From contig NZ_JAECVR010000011.1 in NCBI RefSeq assembly GCF_016055185.1, positions 62,001-126,000 of the forward strand: 64,000 nucleotides of DNA. Direction: 5' to 3'. The DNA is from Paenactinomyces guangxiensis. GTDB taxonomy: Bacteria; Bacillota; Bacilli; Thermoactinomycetales; Thermoactinomycetaceae. A program made the position numbers and the translations under genes. Shown here piece after piece: positions 17,514 to 26,439 of this stretch (the first letter of the stretch is position 1; each line of letters opens with the position of its first letter). The notes under the pieces are model-generated. The model did not search any database and was not told the origin of the DNA. It worked only from the letters and a program-made list of their open reading frames with translations.

Positions 17514-18410
17514 TTGTTGATAATCAAAGATTATATCCGGACAAAAGCAGACTGGGTCCATCAGGCACTGGATCAGTACACACAAGGGTTGTCAGGAATC
17601 CCTGCACCGCTTTTAGAATCAATGAGATATTCGCTGCTGGCAGGAGGAAAACGGTTGCGTCCCGTTCTTGTGTTATCAACGGTTGAAGCATGTGGCGGAG
17701 ACGAAGAAAAAGCCCTCCCTTTTGCCTGTGCTCTGGAAATGATTCATACTTATTCCTTGATTCACGACGATTTACCCAGCATGGATAACGATGACTACCG
17801 TCGGGGCAAGCTTACCAACCATAAAGTGTTTGGCGAGGCACAAGCCATTTTGGCCGGCGATGCCCTGCTTACGGAAGCATTTGGCCTGATGGCAAGAGGA
17901 GCCAAAGAAGCAGGTCTTTCCGCGGACACAGCATTGACGATCATCGAAGAAGGGGCACGTTGTGCAGGCGCCAAAGGGATGGTTGGCGGCCAGGTAAGTG
18001 ATCTTCTGAGCGAAAACCGCCTTATTTCACTGGAAGAACTGGAAAGTATCCACCGCCGGAAAACCGGAGACTTAATCGCTTTCGCTGTACGGATGGGAGC
18101 CCGCATCTGTGAAGTATCCGAACCGCTGTTGGCTGCGCTCACCCGTTTTTCCTACGGTTTGGGACTGGCGTTTCAAATTCAGGATGATATTCTGGATGTG
18201 ATTGGTGACCAAAAGTTGATCGGTAAGCCGGTTGGCAGCGATCAAGAGAAAAACAAAGCTACTTATCCATCCCTTCTCGGCTTGGAGGAATCAAAGCAAA
18301 AGCTGATGGAGCTGACAAATGCGGCAAAAGGAGAACTTTTGGGCCACAGCGATTTTAAACCGGACCGCTTGCTGGAAATCGCTGATTACCTGTTGAGCCG
18401 TGACAGGTAA
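17514..18410 (+). CDS. ispA: Polyprenyl (farnesyl/geranyl) diphosphate synthase
   Basis: 298 residues with both aspartate-rich motifs, HDDLPSMDNDDYRRG (about residue 84) and FQIQDDILDVIGD (about 223), plus GGKRLRP for diphosphate binding. It makes the C15 precursor for quinones, undecaprenol and, in this context, chains fed by Dxs. The open frame begins inside xseB; GAGGAGGAG at 17495-17503 points to TTG at 17514 (a second TTG follows). Immediately followed by the OLE-type RNA. Confidence 0.95.
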   Translation: MLIIKDYIRTKADWVHQALDQYTQGLSGIPAPLLESMRYSLLAGGKRLRPVLVLSTVEACGGDEEKALPFACALEMIHTYSLIHDDLPSMDNDDYRRGKLTNHKVFGEAQAILAGDALLTEAFGLMARGAKEAGLSADTALTIIEEGARCAGAKGMVGGQVSDLLSENRLISLEELESIHRRKTGDLIAFAVRMGARICEVSEPLLAALTRFSYGLGLAFQIQDDILDVIGDQKLIGKPVGSDQEKNKATYPSLLGLEESKQKLMELTNAAKGELLGHSDFKPDRLLEIADYLLSRDR

Positions 18411-18432
18411 CTTCTCTAATCAACTCCGATTG

Positions 18433-18441
18433 TGCTATAAT
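18433..18441 (+). promoter_or_regulatory. Extended -10 promoter for the OLE-type RNA
   Basis: TGCTATAAT is a perfect -10 hexamer with the extended TGn element, 22 bases after the ispA stop. No good -35 is present at 16-18 bases. Expected transcription start is about 18448-18453, exactly where the closing stem of the RNA begins. Confidence 0.65.
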
Positions 18442-18452
18442 GGGGATACATA

Positions 18453-19023
18453 TAGAGTGGAGCAGTATTCTAGTCAGCCCACCACCTCTGAAGGCGGGGC
18501 TAAAAATCCGCTAAAGGGCACATCGATGAAGTTCTTGGTGTTGGCTTGCAGCGCCCAGCTGCGGGTTGATGCTGGGAGTTAAGGAAGAAGGGCGATCCGC
18601 AATGGCATGCGGGCGTTGACCCTTTTTCCGCGGAGGCCCAAGTGCGTGGCCGGAAGTTATCAGGCTTCCTGCGATGGCTTGGGGGATGAACCTGCATGCG
18701 GGGATCAACTTGGATGCAGCGTAGCCTGCCTTGAGTGACAGAGTGGGGATATTTAACTGCTTGGGTTGAATTGAAAGCTCTGTTGCAAAAGAGGCTAGGA
18801 GACTGGAGCGGGCTGTTGAGGAAAACTCCTAGACTGTTTGCCGGAGGGGCAAGGCTATCCGGGGATTAAAGTGTGGACTAAGTGGTAATCCAGTCCGGCG
18901 TCTGGTGACAACGCTGAAAGGGGTTGTAAAGGGAAACCGCCTGATTGGCAACGATCAGGATACCTCTTTGGGAAAGCCTACTGGACCTAAGCCGCAGAAT
19001 TTACCCGGTTAGTTTCCACTCTA
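18453..19023 (+). ncRNA. ole: OLE RNA (ornate large extremophilic RNA)
   Basis: About 570 nt without coding potential between ispA and the membrane protein gene, the position known for OLE RNA in Bacillus halodurans and relatives. Its ends pair perfectly: TAGAGTGGA (18453-18461) with TCCACTCTA (19015-19023). Internal helices are visible, e.g. CTAGGAG (18795-18801) with CTCCTAG (18826-18832). Base composition is G/A-rich and unlike nearby genes. OLE RNA forms a membrane-associated ribonucleoprotein with OapA and is linked to tolerance of cold, ethanol and Mg2+ stress in B. halodurans. Identification rests on context, size and stem, not on a covariance model. Confidence 0.88.
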
Positions 19024-19087
19024 AAAATAACGGTCCCTGTTCGGGGAAAATTACATAGAGATGGGTACTCCGTCTGTTTTTGTTTTA

Positions 19088-19114
19088 CCGGTCCTTCATG
19101 TGACCGGCATTTTT
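19088..19114 (+). terminator. Hairpin with T run between OLE-type RNA and oapA
   Basis: CCGGTC and GACCGG form a perfect 6-bp stem with an 8-base loop, followed by CATTTTTC. It may separate the RNA from the messenger part, or be partly read through to express oapA-dxs. Confidence 0.6.
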
Positions 19115-19150
19115 CTGGTATGTTATTGTATAAAGGGGATATTAAGCTGA

Positions 19151-19774
19151 ATGGGAGGACTACTCCAAAAATCGCTTCGCTGGGCAATAACGATCGGTCT
19201 TATTACTGCAGCTCTCGCTGTCATCCTGACGGTAACCTCCACATCCCTGATGGCCGGGCTGTCATGGTTGGGCGGTTTGGTTGTTTTGCTTGCTATCGTC
19301 AGTATCGGAGTGGGATTTGATATGCTGGGGATTGCTGCTGCAGCTGCACGGGAGAAACCATTTCACTCGATGGCTGCAAAAAAAGTACCCGGATCAAAAG
19401 AAGCGATTGGAATTATCCGCCGTGCCGACCAGTTTTCCAATTTCTGCAACGATGTGGTGGGGGATATCAGCGGTGTAATCAGCGGAGCCGCTGCTGTTGC
19501 TGTGGTTGCTTCTCTGATTGTATCGTTTCCTGAATGGAGGTCGGGAGAGCGGCTGGTAAATGTTTTAGTAGTGTCGGCTATCTCCGCCCTGACTGTTGGC
19601 GGTAAAGCTCTCGGTAAAACCCTGTCTATCCATTATGCCAATGCAATTGTATTCCGGGTAGGTATATTTTTTAATTTTATTAATCGGAAGCTGGGTCTTC
19701 ATTTGTTTGAAATAAAATCCAAGACGAAAAGAAAGCGAAAGCGAGGCGATCTTCGTGCTCCTCGAGCAGATTAA
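19151..19774 (+). CDS. oapA: OLE-associated membrane protein OapA
   Basis: 207 residues. Four hydrophobic segments (about 10-32, 36-60, 105-128, 140-158) surround the loop [19 protein letters not shown], and the C-terminus is strongly basic ([19 protein letters not shown]), suited to contact RNA. Its place between the structured RNA and dxs, its size and topology match OapA, which binds OLE RNA at the membrane and, as I recall, is related to the membrane part of CNNM/CorC magnesium transporters. The SD is modest (AAAGGGG, about 12 bases before the ATG). It overlaps dxs by 20 bases. Confidence 0.88.
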   Translation: MGGLLQKSLRWAITIGLITAALAVILTVTSTSLMAGLSWLGGLVVLLAIVSIGVGFDMLGIAAAAAREKPFHSMAAKKVPGSKEAIGIIRRADQFSNFCNDVVGDISGVISGAAAVAVVASLIVSFPEWRSGERLVNVLVVSAISALTVGGKALGKTLSIHYANAIVFRVGIFFNFINRKLGLHLFEIKSKTKRKRKRGDLRAPRAD

Positions 19775-21644
19775 TTCGCCAGACAAGTTAAAGCAGTTGT
19801 CTGTCGAGGAACTTCCTAAGCTGGCAGAGGAGATCCGCCAGTTTCTCATAGAGAGCTTATCTATGACGGGTGGTCATTTGGCATCCAATCTGGGTGTTGT
19901 CGAGCTTACGATTGCAATGCATTATCTGTTTGACAGCCCCAGGGATAAATTCTTATGGGATGTGGGTCATCAGGCCTATGTTCACAAACTGCTGACCGGC
20001 CGGAGGGAATTGTTTCCTACACTCAGACAATACAAAGGGTTATGCGGTTTCCCCAAGATGAGCGAAAGTGAGCATGATGTATGGGAAACGGGCCACAGCA
20101 GCACTTCCCTGTCCGGTGCGATGGGAATGGCTGCTGCCCGCGATCTAAAAGGGGAGGATTATAAAGTAATCCCGGTGATCGGGGATGGTGCTCTTACCGG
20201 CGGAATGGCTCTTGAAGCTTTGAATCATATTGGGGAAGAGAAAAAAGATATTATTGTCATCCTCAATGACAATGAAATGTCGATCAGCCCGAATGTCGGG
20301 GCATTGCATAATCATCTGGGACGGCTAAGAACCAACAAGGGCTACAATAAAATCAAAGAGGAAGTTGAGCAACTGCTCAAGAAAATTCCAACCCTTGGAG
20401 AACCGATGGCCAAGACGTTGGAACGAATTAAAGACAGCCTGAAATATTTAATCGTTTCCGGTGTTCTTTTTGAAACGCTCGGTTTCACTTATCTGGGGCC
20501 TGTCAATGGACATCAATTGGACGAACTGATGGAGAGTTTGCGCCTTGCTGCAAAGACCAAAGGTCCTGTACTCGTTCACGTGGTAACCAAAAAAGGGCAG
20601 GGCTACAAACCGGCTGAGGATGACTCTGTCAACTATCACGGAGCCGGGCCCTATAAAATCGAATCAGGAGCCTTTAAGAAAAAAGCGGATGGCCCCCCTG
20701 CTTACCCGGCCGTGTTTGGGAATACCATGGTTCGCCTGGCCGAACAAAATGAGCGAATTGTCGCTATTACACCGGCGATGTTAACCGGCTCAAAGTTGGA
20801 GAAATTTAATGAAAAATTTCCGGATCGCTGTTTTGATGTGGGGATTGCCGAGCAGCATGCGGTCACGTTCGCAGCCGGTCTTGCCACTCAGGGGATGAAG
20901 CCGGTGCTGGCGATTTATTCCACGTTCCTGCAACGGGGTTACGACCAGTTTATTCATGATGTCTGCCGGCAAAAGTTAAATGTGGTGTTTGCCGTGGACC
21001 GTGCAGGTTTTGTGGGTGAAGATGGAGAGACACATCAAGGCGTCTATGACATCAGTTTCATGCGCAACCAGCCTCATATCGTGATTATGATGCCTAAAGA
21101 TGAAAATGAACTACAGCATATGTTGTACACCGCGACACAGTACCAGGACGGTCCCGTGGCCGTTCGCTATTCCAAAAGTACCGGGGTTGGTGTAGAAATG
21201 GATGCCGAATTTAAAATGATTCCGATTGGGAAATCGGAACTGGTCCGCCAGGGAAATGATGTGGCATTGCTTGCGTTTGGACCGATGGTGCAGACAGCTT
21301 TGGAAGCGGCTGACCAACTGGCACAGAGAGGAATCAGTGCCCGGGTTATCAATGCCCGTTTTGCGAAACCGCTGGATGAAGAATGTTTGGATCAACTGGC
21401 ACGGGAAAATCTGCCGATTGTAACCATTGAAGAAGGAACCATCATTGGCGGTTTTGGAAGCGCAGTATTGGAATACTATGCCCAAAATAACATTGTCGGG
21501 ATGAATATCAAGACGCTCGGTGTTCCTGATATTTATGTAGAACATGGAAGTATCAGGGATCAGCGACGTGAAGTTGGATTAACGCCTGAGCATATTGCGG
21601 ATACTGTAAATAAGTTCTTGCCCCGAAAAAAACAGCGAGCATGA
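19755..21644 (+). CDS. dxs: 1-deoxy-D-xylulose-5-phosphate synthase
   Basis: 629 residues, full length. Thiamine-diphosphate site [18 protein letters not shown] and HNDN-type motif [30 protein letters not shown] near the N-terminus; pyrimidine part [34 protein letters not shown]. First step of the MEP isoprenoid route, supplying IspA upstream. GTG start behind GAGGCGAT, inside the end of oapA. Confidence 0.97.
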   Translation: MLLEQINSPDKLKQLSVEELPKLAEEIRQFLIESLSMTGGHLASNLGVVELTIAMHYLFDSPRDKFLWDVGHQAYVHKLLTGRRELFPTLRQYKGLCGFPKMSESEHDVWETGHSSTSLSGAMGMAAARDLKGEDYKVIPVIGDGALTGGMALEALNHIGEEKKDIIVILNDNEMSISPNVGALHNHLGRLRTNKGYNKIKEEVEQLLKKIPTLGEPMAKTLERIKDSLKYLIVSGVLFETLGFTYLGPVNGHQLDELMESLRLAAKTKGPVLVHVVTKKGQGYKPAEDDSVNYHGAGPYKIESGAFKKKADGPPAYPAVFGNTMVRLAEQNERIVAITPAMLTGSKLEKFNEKFPDRCFDVGIAEQHAVTFAAGLATQGMKPVLAIYSTFLQRGYDQFIHDVCRQKLNVVFAVDRAGFVGEDGETHQGVYDISFMRNQPHIVIMMPKDENELQHMLYTATQYQDGPVAVRYSKSTGVGVEMDAEFKMIPIGKSELVRQGNDVALLAFGPMVQTALEAADQLAQRGISARVINARFAKPLDEECLDQLARENLPIVTIEEGTIIGGFGSAVLEYYAQNNIVGMNIKTLGVPDIYVEHGSIRDQRREVGLTPEHIADTVNKFLPRKKQRA

Positions 21645-21653
21645 GGTTGAAGA

Positions 21654-22463
21654 GTGAATAAAGAACGGTTAGATCTTTTACTTGTACAAAAAGGATACTT
21701 TAACAGCAGACAGCAGGCACAGCGTTCAATTATGGCCGGACTGGTTTTTATTAATCAGGAGCGGATTGATAAAGCGGGGACGAAAGTCCCCTCAGATGCT
21801 GTCGTTGAGATAAAAGGCCAGCTACATCCCTATGTGAGCCGGGGTGGTTTAAAATTAGAGGAAGCGCTCCGCTTTTTTTCCATCCAAATGGATGGCCGGG
21901 TGATGATCGATATTGGTGCTTCAACCGGAGGCTTTACAGATTGTGCGCTGCAAAACGGTGTCAGAAAAGTGTACGCCGTTGATGTGGGGTATGGCCAACT
22001 TGCGTGGAAGCTCCGTCAGGACCCTCGTGTCATCGTTATGGAACGAACCAACTTTCGCTATTTAAAACGTGAACAACTGGGTGGGGAATCCCCTGATTTA
22101 GCAACGATTGACGTCTCCTTTATCTCTTTGTCCCACATCCTTCCAAATTTAAAGCAATTACTTCTTCCTGACGGGGAAGTTGTGGCACTTGTGAAACCGC
22201 AGTTTGAAGCCGGACGGGAACAGGTTGGGAAAAAGGGGATTGTGAAAGACCCGGCTGTTCATTGTCAAGTTCTTTCCTCTTTTGTACAGTTTGCCCATTC
22301 ACAAGGATTTGAGGTAAAGGGACTGGCACCTTCCCCTATTCAGGGGGGGGAAGGGAATATTGAATTTTTAAGTTATTTCATTCATCGGGAACCTGGGAAT
22401 AAAGCAGACTGGACAGAGCGGATCGAAGCAGTGGTACGGGATGCCCACATGCGGTTTGGATAA
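21654..22463 (+). CDS. tlyA: TlyA family rRNA 2'-O-methyltransferase / hemolysin-like
   Basis: 269 residues: an S4 RNA-binding domain at the start (ERLDLLLVQKGYFNSRQQAQRSI), then a FtsJ-like methyltransferase with the SAM loop VMIDIGASTGGFTDCAL (about residues 82-98) and ALVKPQFEAGREQVGKKG. Homologue of B. subtilis YqxC. GTG start after AGGTTGA. Probable rRNA methyltransferase; target not deducible. Confidence 0.92.
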   Translation: MNKERLDLLLVQKGYFNSRQQAQRSIMAGLVFINQERIDKAGTKVPSDAVVEIKGQLHPYVSRGGLKLEEALRFFSIQMDGRVMIDIGASTGGFTDCALQNGVRKVYAVDVGYGQLAWKLRQDPRVIVMERTNFRYLKREQLGGESPDLATIDVSFISLSHILPNLKQLLLPDGEVVALVKPQFEAGREQVGKKGIVKDPAVHCQVLSSFVQFAHSQGFEVKGLAPSPIQGGEGNIEFLSYFIHREPGNKADWTERIEAVVRDAHMRFG

Positions 22464-22607
22464 GGGACAGCGTCCATGATTCAGGGCGCCAATCGTGGGT
22501 GAGACAGAAATTCTGCCCTCCCCCTGCGACACCCAGCACTTTCACGGAAAAAGAAAAAAGGTTTCTTTGCTATGGCTGCGAATTAGTAGGTAAAGGGGGG
22601 AGTTTTA

Positions 22608-23141
22608 GTGTCCCATCCAGGTGATAATTTGGTTCTTGCCTTACTGATCGGAGTCATGTTCTTCTTATTATTGAGAAATTGGGTCTCTTTTTCCTTTATC
22701 ACTGACTGGTTAAAAAAGTCTTCAAAACGTGAGTGGGTGGAGCCAAGAGGGGAAATTCCCCATCTGTTGAGACAAAAAGGTTTTGAAGTGGTGGATGCAA
22801 AAGTACGGGTTCCACTCACGATTGATGTAGATGATCACATTTATGAGAGCAGGCTGTATATCGACTATCTGGCCCATTCTGATCAAGGTTTGTATATCGT
22901 GATCGTCTCCAGAGAGCGGAAGCCTCTGCGGATGACCGGCCCGGCTTTGCGCGACCATTTTCTGCCTTATTATCTTTTGTACCGGCCTGAGGGAATTTTG
23001 TATGTTGACCGGGAAAAAGGTAAGATTAAGGTGATTGAATTTGATGTACCCAACATGAGGTTTAGAACAAAGCAAGGATTTAAGTGGTCCTACATCGCGG
23101 CGGTTGCCTTTGGGATGATTCTTGCTTTGTTGATCCGATAA
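22608..23141 (+). CDS. Hypothetical protein with N- and C-terminal membrane helices
   Basis: 177 residues that I cannot place in a family. A first helix (LVLALLIGVMFFLLLRNWVSF), a ~110-residue soluble region with a hydrophobic-alternating core (RLYIDYLAHSDQGLYIVIVSR, PLRMTGPALRDHFLPYYLLY), and a C-terminal helix (WSYIAAVAFGMILALLIR). The soluble part looks like a nuclease-related or unknown alpha/beta domain but lacks clear catalytic residues. GTG start behind GGGGGGA. It sits between tlyA and nadK in an otherwise conserved order; the 144 bases before it show nothing else. Confidence 0.7.
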   Translation: MSHPGDNLVLALLIGVMFFLLLRNWVSFSFITDWLKKSSKREWVEPRGEIPHLLRQKGFEVVDAKVRVPLTIDVDDHIYESRLYIDYLAHSDQGLYIVIVSRERKPLRMTGPALRDHFLPYYLLYRPEGILYVDREKGKIKVIEFDVPNMRFRTKQGFKWSYIAAVAFGMILALLIR

Positions 23142-23173
23142 ATTTTGGGCACTTCTTTTTTGGGGTGGATTTG

Positions 23174-24058
23174 TTGAAGACCATCGGCATTACAATAAAT
23201 CAGGATAAACCCAAGGCACATATATTTGTGCATCAATTGCTTCAGTTGCTTGAACGAAAAGGTTCTGTCGTTTATGTAGAACCGGGGACGGCAAAGGCCC
23301 TGGGGCGGGCGGAGATTGGTCTGGAATTAGATTGCTTCCCGCAAAAAGTAGACCTTGTCTTTGTATTGGGAGGAGACGGTACTTTGCTCGGAATCGCCCG
23401 GCAATTTGCCGAACACCATCTCCCCATTCTCGGTTTTAATGTAGGACATCTGGGATTTCTTTCTGAAGCGGAACCGGGCGATTTATCTACAGCAGTAGAT
23501 CGTGTGCTTGCCGGAGATTACTACATAGAAGAACGCTTGATGTTAACTGCGGAATTAGTTCGCCAGGGAGAAGTGATTGAGAAAGGGACTGCCTTAAATG
23601 ATATAGGAATTGCCAAAGGTTCATTTGGTCGCATGATTACCTGTACGGCTTACATGGATGGAATCTATTTGGGAACTTATTCCGGTGATGGATTGATTGT
23701 ATCTACACCAACGGGTTCAACCGCTTACTCACTTTCCTGTGGCGGCCCAATTGTTTATCCTGACATTCAAACCTTGTTGCTGACTCCCATTTGTCCTCAC
23801 ACGCTCACTTCGCGACCGATGGTATTACCGGCTGAATCTGTTCTGGAAATCAAAGTATCAGCTGCTCATCGTGAGATGGAAATGACCATTGACGGTCAAC
23901 TGGGTTATTGCTTAAAAGAAGATGATATTGTTCGCGTCAGCCGCTCTCCATTTAATACCTTGCTCATTAAGTGGCAGGAACGTTCATTTTTTGAAGTGAT
24001 AAGGAAAAAACTACAGGGAGAAAGTGTTGATGAAAGCAGGGCAGGAGGCACAATATGA
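23174..24058 (+). CDS. nadK: NAD kinase
   Basis: 294 residues. [31 protein letters not shown] holds the ATP/NAD motif GGDGT; the conserved NDIGI and [22 protein letters not shown] follow. It makes NADP from NAD. The frame is open from 23084 inside the preceding gene, but GGGGTGG (23162-23168) selects TTG at 23174 (a TTG at 23171 is too close). It ends with ATGA overlapping argR. Confidence 0.96.
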   Translation: MKTIGITINQDKPKAHIFVHQLLQLLERKGSVVYVEPGTAKALGRAEIGLELDCFPQKVDLVFVLGGDGTLLGIARQFAEHHLPILGFNVGHLGFLSEAEPGDLSTAVDRVLAGDYYIEERLMLTAELVRQGEVIEKGTALNDIGIAKGSFGRMITCTAYMDGIYLGTYSGDGLIVSTPTGSTAYSLSCGGPIVYPDIQTLLLTPICPHTLTSRPMVLPAESVLEIKVSAAHREMEMTIDGQLGYCLKEDDIVRVSRSPFNTLLIKWQERSFFEVIRKKLQGESVDESRAGGTI

Positions 24059-24501
24059 AAGCTCAGCGACATATTAAGATCCGGGAAATTATCGCAAACC
24101 TGGATATTGAAACTCAGGATGAACTGGTGGAACAATTAAAAAAAGCGGGTTATAATGTCACCCAGGCGACGGTATCAAGGGATATTAAAGAGCTCCGTCT
24201 CGTTAAGGTACCAACCAATAATGGAACTTATAAATACTCTTTACCAGCTGACAGGCGTTTTAATCCCGAGCAAAAACTGAAACGAATGGTACAGGAATCA
24301 TTTGTGAGCATTGACCATGCAGAAAACATGATCGTCATGAAAACATTGCCGGGAAATGCACACGCTGTCGCCGCTCTCATGGATCACTTAGACTGGGATG
24401 AAATTATCGGGACGTTGGCCGGAGATGATACCATTTTGATTATCAGTCGCGAGAAAGAAAAAGTACACGAAGTCGTCCAACGTTTTATCGATATGCTTTA
24501 G
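24055..24501 (+). CDS. argR: Arginine repressor ArgR/AhrC
   Basis: 148 residues: winged-helix domain with [17 protein letters not shown], then the oligomerization/arginine-binding domain with [28 protein letters not shown]. Regulates arginine synthesis and breakdown. It overlaps nadK by 4 bases (ATGA). Confidence 0.96.
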   Translation: MKAQRHIKIREIIANLDIETQDELVEQLKKAGYNVTQATVSRDIKELRLVKVPTNNGTYKYSLPADRRFNPEQKLKRMVQESFVSIDHAENMIVMKTLPGNAHAVAALMDHLDWDEIIGTLAGDDTILIISREKEKVHEVVQRFIDML

Positions 24502-24513
24502 GAGTAGATCAAG

Positions 24514-26214
24514 ATGCTACGGGAATTATCCATTCGCCAATTTGCGATTATTGAAGAGATACAGCTTCGCTTTGAAGGGGGATTTCATGTTCTCACGGGT
24601 GAAACGGGTGCCGGAAAATCGATTCTTATTGATGCCCTGGGTTTGATTGCGGGAGGGCGGGCCTCTTCTGAATTTGTCCGCCACGGGGCAGATAAAGCTG
24701 AGATTGAAGCTTTGTTTGACCTCTCACACACTCATCCGATTCGCCCTGTCTTAGCTGAATGGGGTGTCGAAGATGATCAGGGTTCCCTGATTATCCGCAG
24801 AGAAATCACCGCAGGCGGCAAGAGCACCTGTCGGGTCAATGGTCGAATTGTCACGCTGGCCATGTTGAAGCAAATTGGGAAAAAACTAATAGATATTTCT
24901 GGTCAACATGAGCATCAATCTCTGCTCCAAGTGGAAGAACATCTGGAGTGGCTTGACCGGTTCGGCGGTGAGGAAATCCTTTCCTTACGAGAGGAATATG
25001 AGCAGGTTTTTGGAAAATATCAACAATTGCATAAAGAGCTGAGACGTATAAATCTGAATCAAAAAGAGATGGCTCAGCGGATCGACTTGCTGCAATTTCA
25101 GAAAGAGGAGATTGAGTCGGCACAACTTGTTGCCGGGGAGGATGAGGAATTAGAACAGGAGAAAAATCGGTTGGTTTTTGCTGAAAAGTTAATCACTCAT
25201 ACCGCAAAAGCATATGACCATCTCTATGGAGATCGTGGAGGCCTTGATCATATTCAGGAAGCTTTATCTCATCTTGAGGAAATCATTGCCGTGGACGAAA
25301 CGCTGGCCGCAGCCAAAGAAATGGTGCAAACAGCCACCTATCAAGTGGAAGAAGCGGTACGGGAGTTAGGCCGGTACCAGGATGACTTGGAGTTTGATCC
25401 TGACCGCTTATATGAAGTGGAAGAGAGGCTTCATCTGCTAAAGCAACTCAAAAGAAAATATGGAGATTCGATCGAAGATATTCTGCAATATGGGGAAAAA
25501 GTGGAACAGGAGTTGGAACAACTCGTTCATCGTGATGAAACACAGGCAGAACTGGAGGAAAGAATTAGAAGTCTCAGTAAGCAGTTGGGGGCTTTGGCCG
25601 AAAAACTGACAGCCTGCAGAAAGAAAGCGGCGTCACTCCTTGAAGAAAAAGTAGAGCGTGAGCTGCGCGACCTCAATATGGGCTCCACTATTTTCCATGT
25701 GGCTTTTTATCCTGATGCTTATCGCTCTGGCCAATTCCTGCCAACAGGCAAAGATGTAATCGAATTTCAAATTGCTCCAAACCCCGGAGAACCTCTGCGG
25801 CCTCTTGCCAAAATTGCTTCAGGCGGCGAGCTTTCCAGGATGATGCTGGCTCTCAAATGTATTTTTACCGATATTGAAGATGTGCATACCTTAATCTTCG
25901 ACGAAATCGATACCGGTGTCAGCGGAAGGGCGGCTCAGGCCATTGCGGAGAAAATAGCCGTTTTGGCACAGAAAAACCAGGTATTATGTGTAACTCATCT
26001 TCCTCAGGTGGCTTGTATGGCAGATCTCCATTTTTACATCTCCAAGGAATCGCAAAATGATAAGACGCGAACGAAAGTAGAATCGCTCAACCATCAGGGA
26101 CGCACACTGGAATTGGCCCGTATGCTGGGTGGTGTGGAAGTAACTCAAAAAACATGTGAACATGCTGAAGAAATGCTGCGCCTTGCTGACCGGGTCAAAC
26201 AAACTTTACATTAA
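24514..26214 (+). CDS. recN: DNA repair protein RecN
   Basis: 566 residues, an SMC-like ATPase for double-strand break repair. Walker A GETGAGKSILIDALGL near residue 30; coiled-coil region about 150-370; ABC signature ASGGELSRMMLALK; Walker B LIFDEIDTGVSGRAAQAIAEK; HLPQVACMAD near the end. Start ATG 24514 after AGGAG. Last of the tightly packed run. Confidence 0.97.
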   Translation: MLRELSIRQFAIIEEIQLRFEGGFHVLTGETGAGKSILIDALGLIAGGRASSEFVRHGADKAEIEALFDLSHTHPIRPVLAEWGVEDDQGSLIIRREITAGGKSTCRVNGRIVTLAMLKQIGKKLIDISGQHEHQSLLQVEEHLEWLDRFGGEEILSLREEYEQVFGKYQQLHKELRRINLNQKEMAQRIDLLQFQKEEIESAQLVAGEDEELEQEKNRLVFAEKLITHTAKAYDHLYGDRGGLDHIQEALSHLEEIIAVDETLAAAKEMVQTATYQVEEAVRELGRYQDDLEFDPDRLYEVEERLHLLKQLKRKYGDSIEDILQYGEKVEQELEQLVHRDETQAELEERIRSLSKQLGALAEKLTACRKKAASLLEEKVERELRDLNMGSTIFHVAFYPDAYRSGQFLPTGKDVIEFQIAPNPGEPLRPLAKIASGGELSRMMLALKCIFTDIEDVHTLIFDEIDTGVSGRAAQAIAEKIAVLAQKNQVLCVTHLPQVACMADLHFYISKESQNDKTRTKVESLNHQGRTLELARMLGGVEVTQKTCEHAEEMLRLADRVKQTLH

Positions 26215-26227
26215 CAAGTTTAAAAAT

Positions 26228-26276
26228 GTGGATTTTTTTCGATTCTGCAAGGAGAAGAAAATCCACTTTTTATTTT
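26228..26276 (+). terminator. Terminator after recN
   Basis: GTGGATTTT (26228-26236) pairs perfectly with AAAATCCAC (26258-26266), followed by TTTTTATTTT. Confidence 0.85.
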
Positions 26277-26299
26277 GTAAAAATCGTCCATACAAGGGA

Positions 26300-26313
26300 T
26301 GAGAGCGCTTTCA
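26300..26313. promoter_or_regulatory. cre-like site (candidate CcpA operator)
   Basis: TGAGAGCGCTTTCA matches the catabolite-responsive consensus TGWAANCGNTNWCA with one mismatch and is a near-perfect dyad. It lies between the recN terminator and spoIVB, 127 bases before the start codon. Function unproven. Confidence 0.35.
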
Positions 26314-26439
26314 CAGAAAAGTGTTTTTTATTTTCCGGAATGATTTGCGGGACATAAAGAAGGAGGCCTGCGGTTAACTTAATCATATGGATGGTTGCTG
26401 TAAGGCGAAGGTTAGGCGGGAAGCTCAGGAGAGTGGTGG

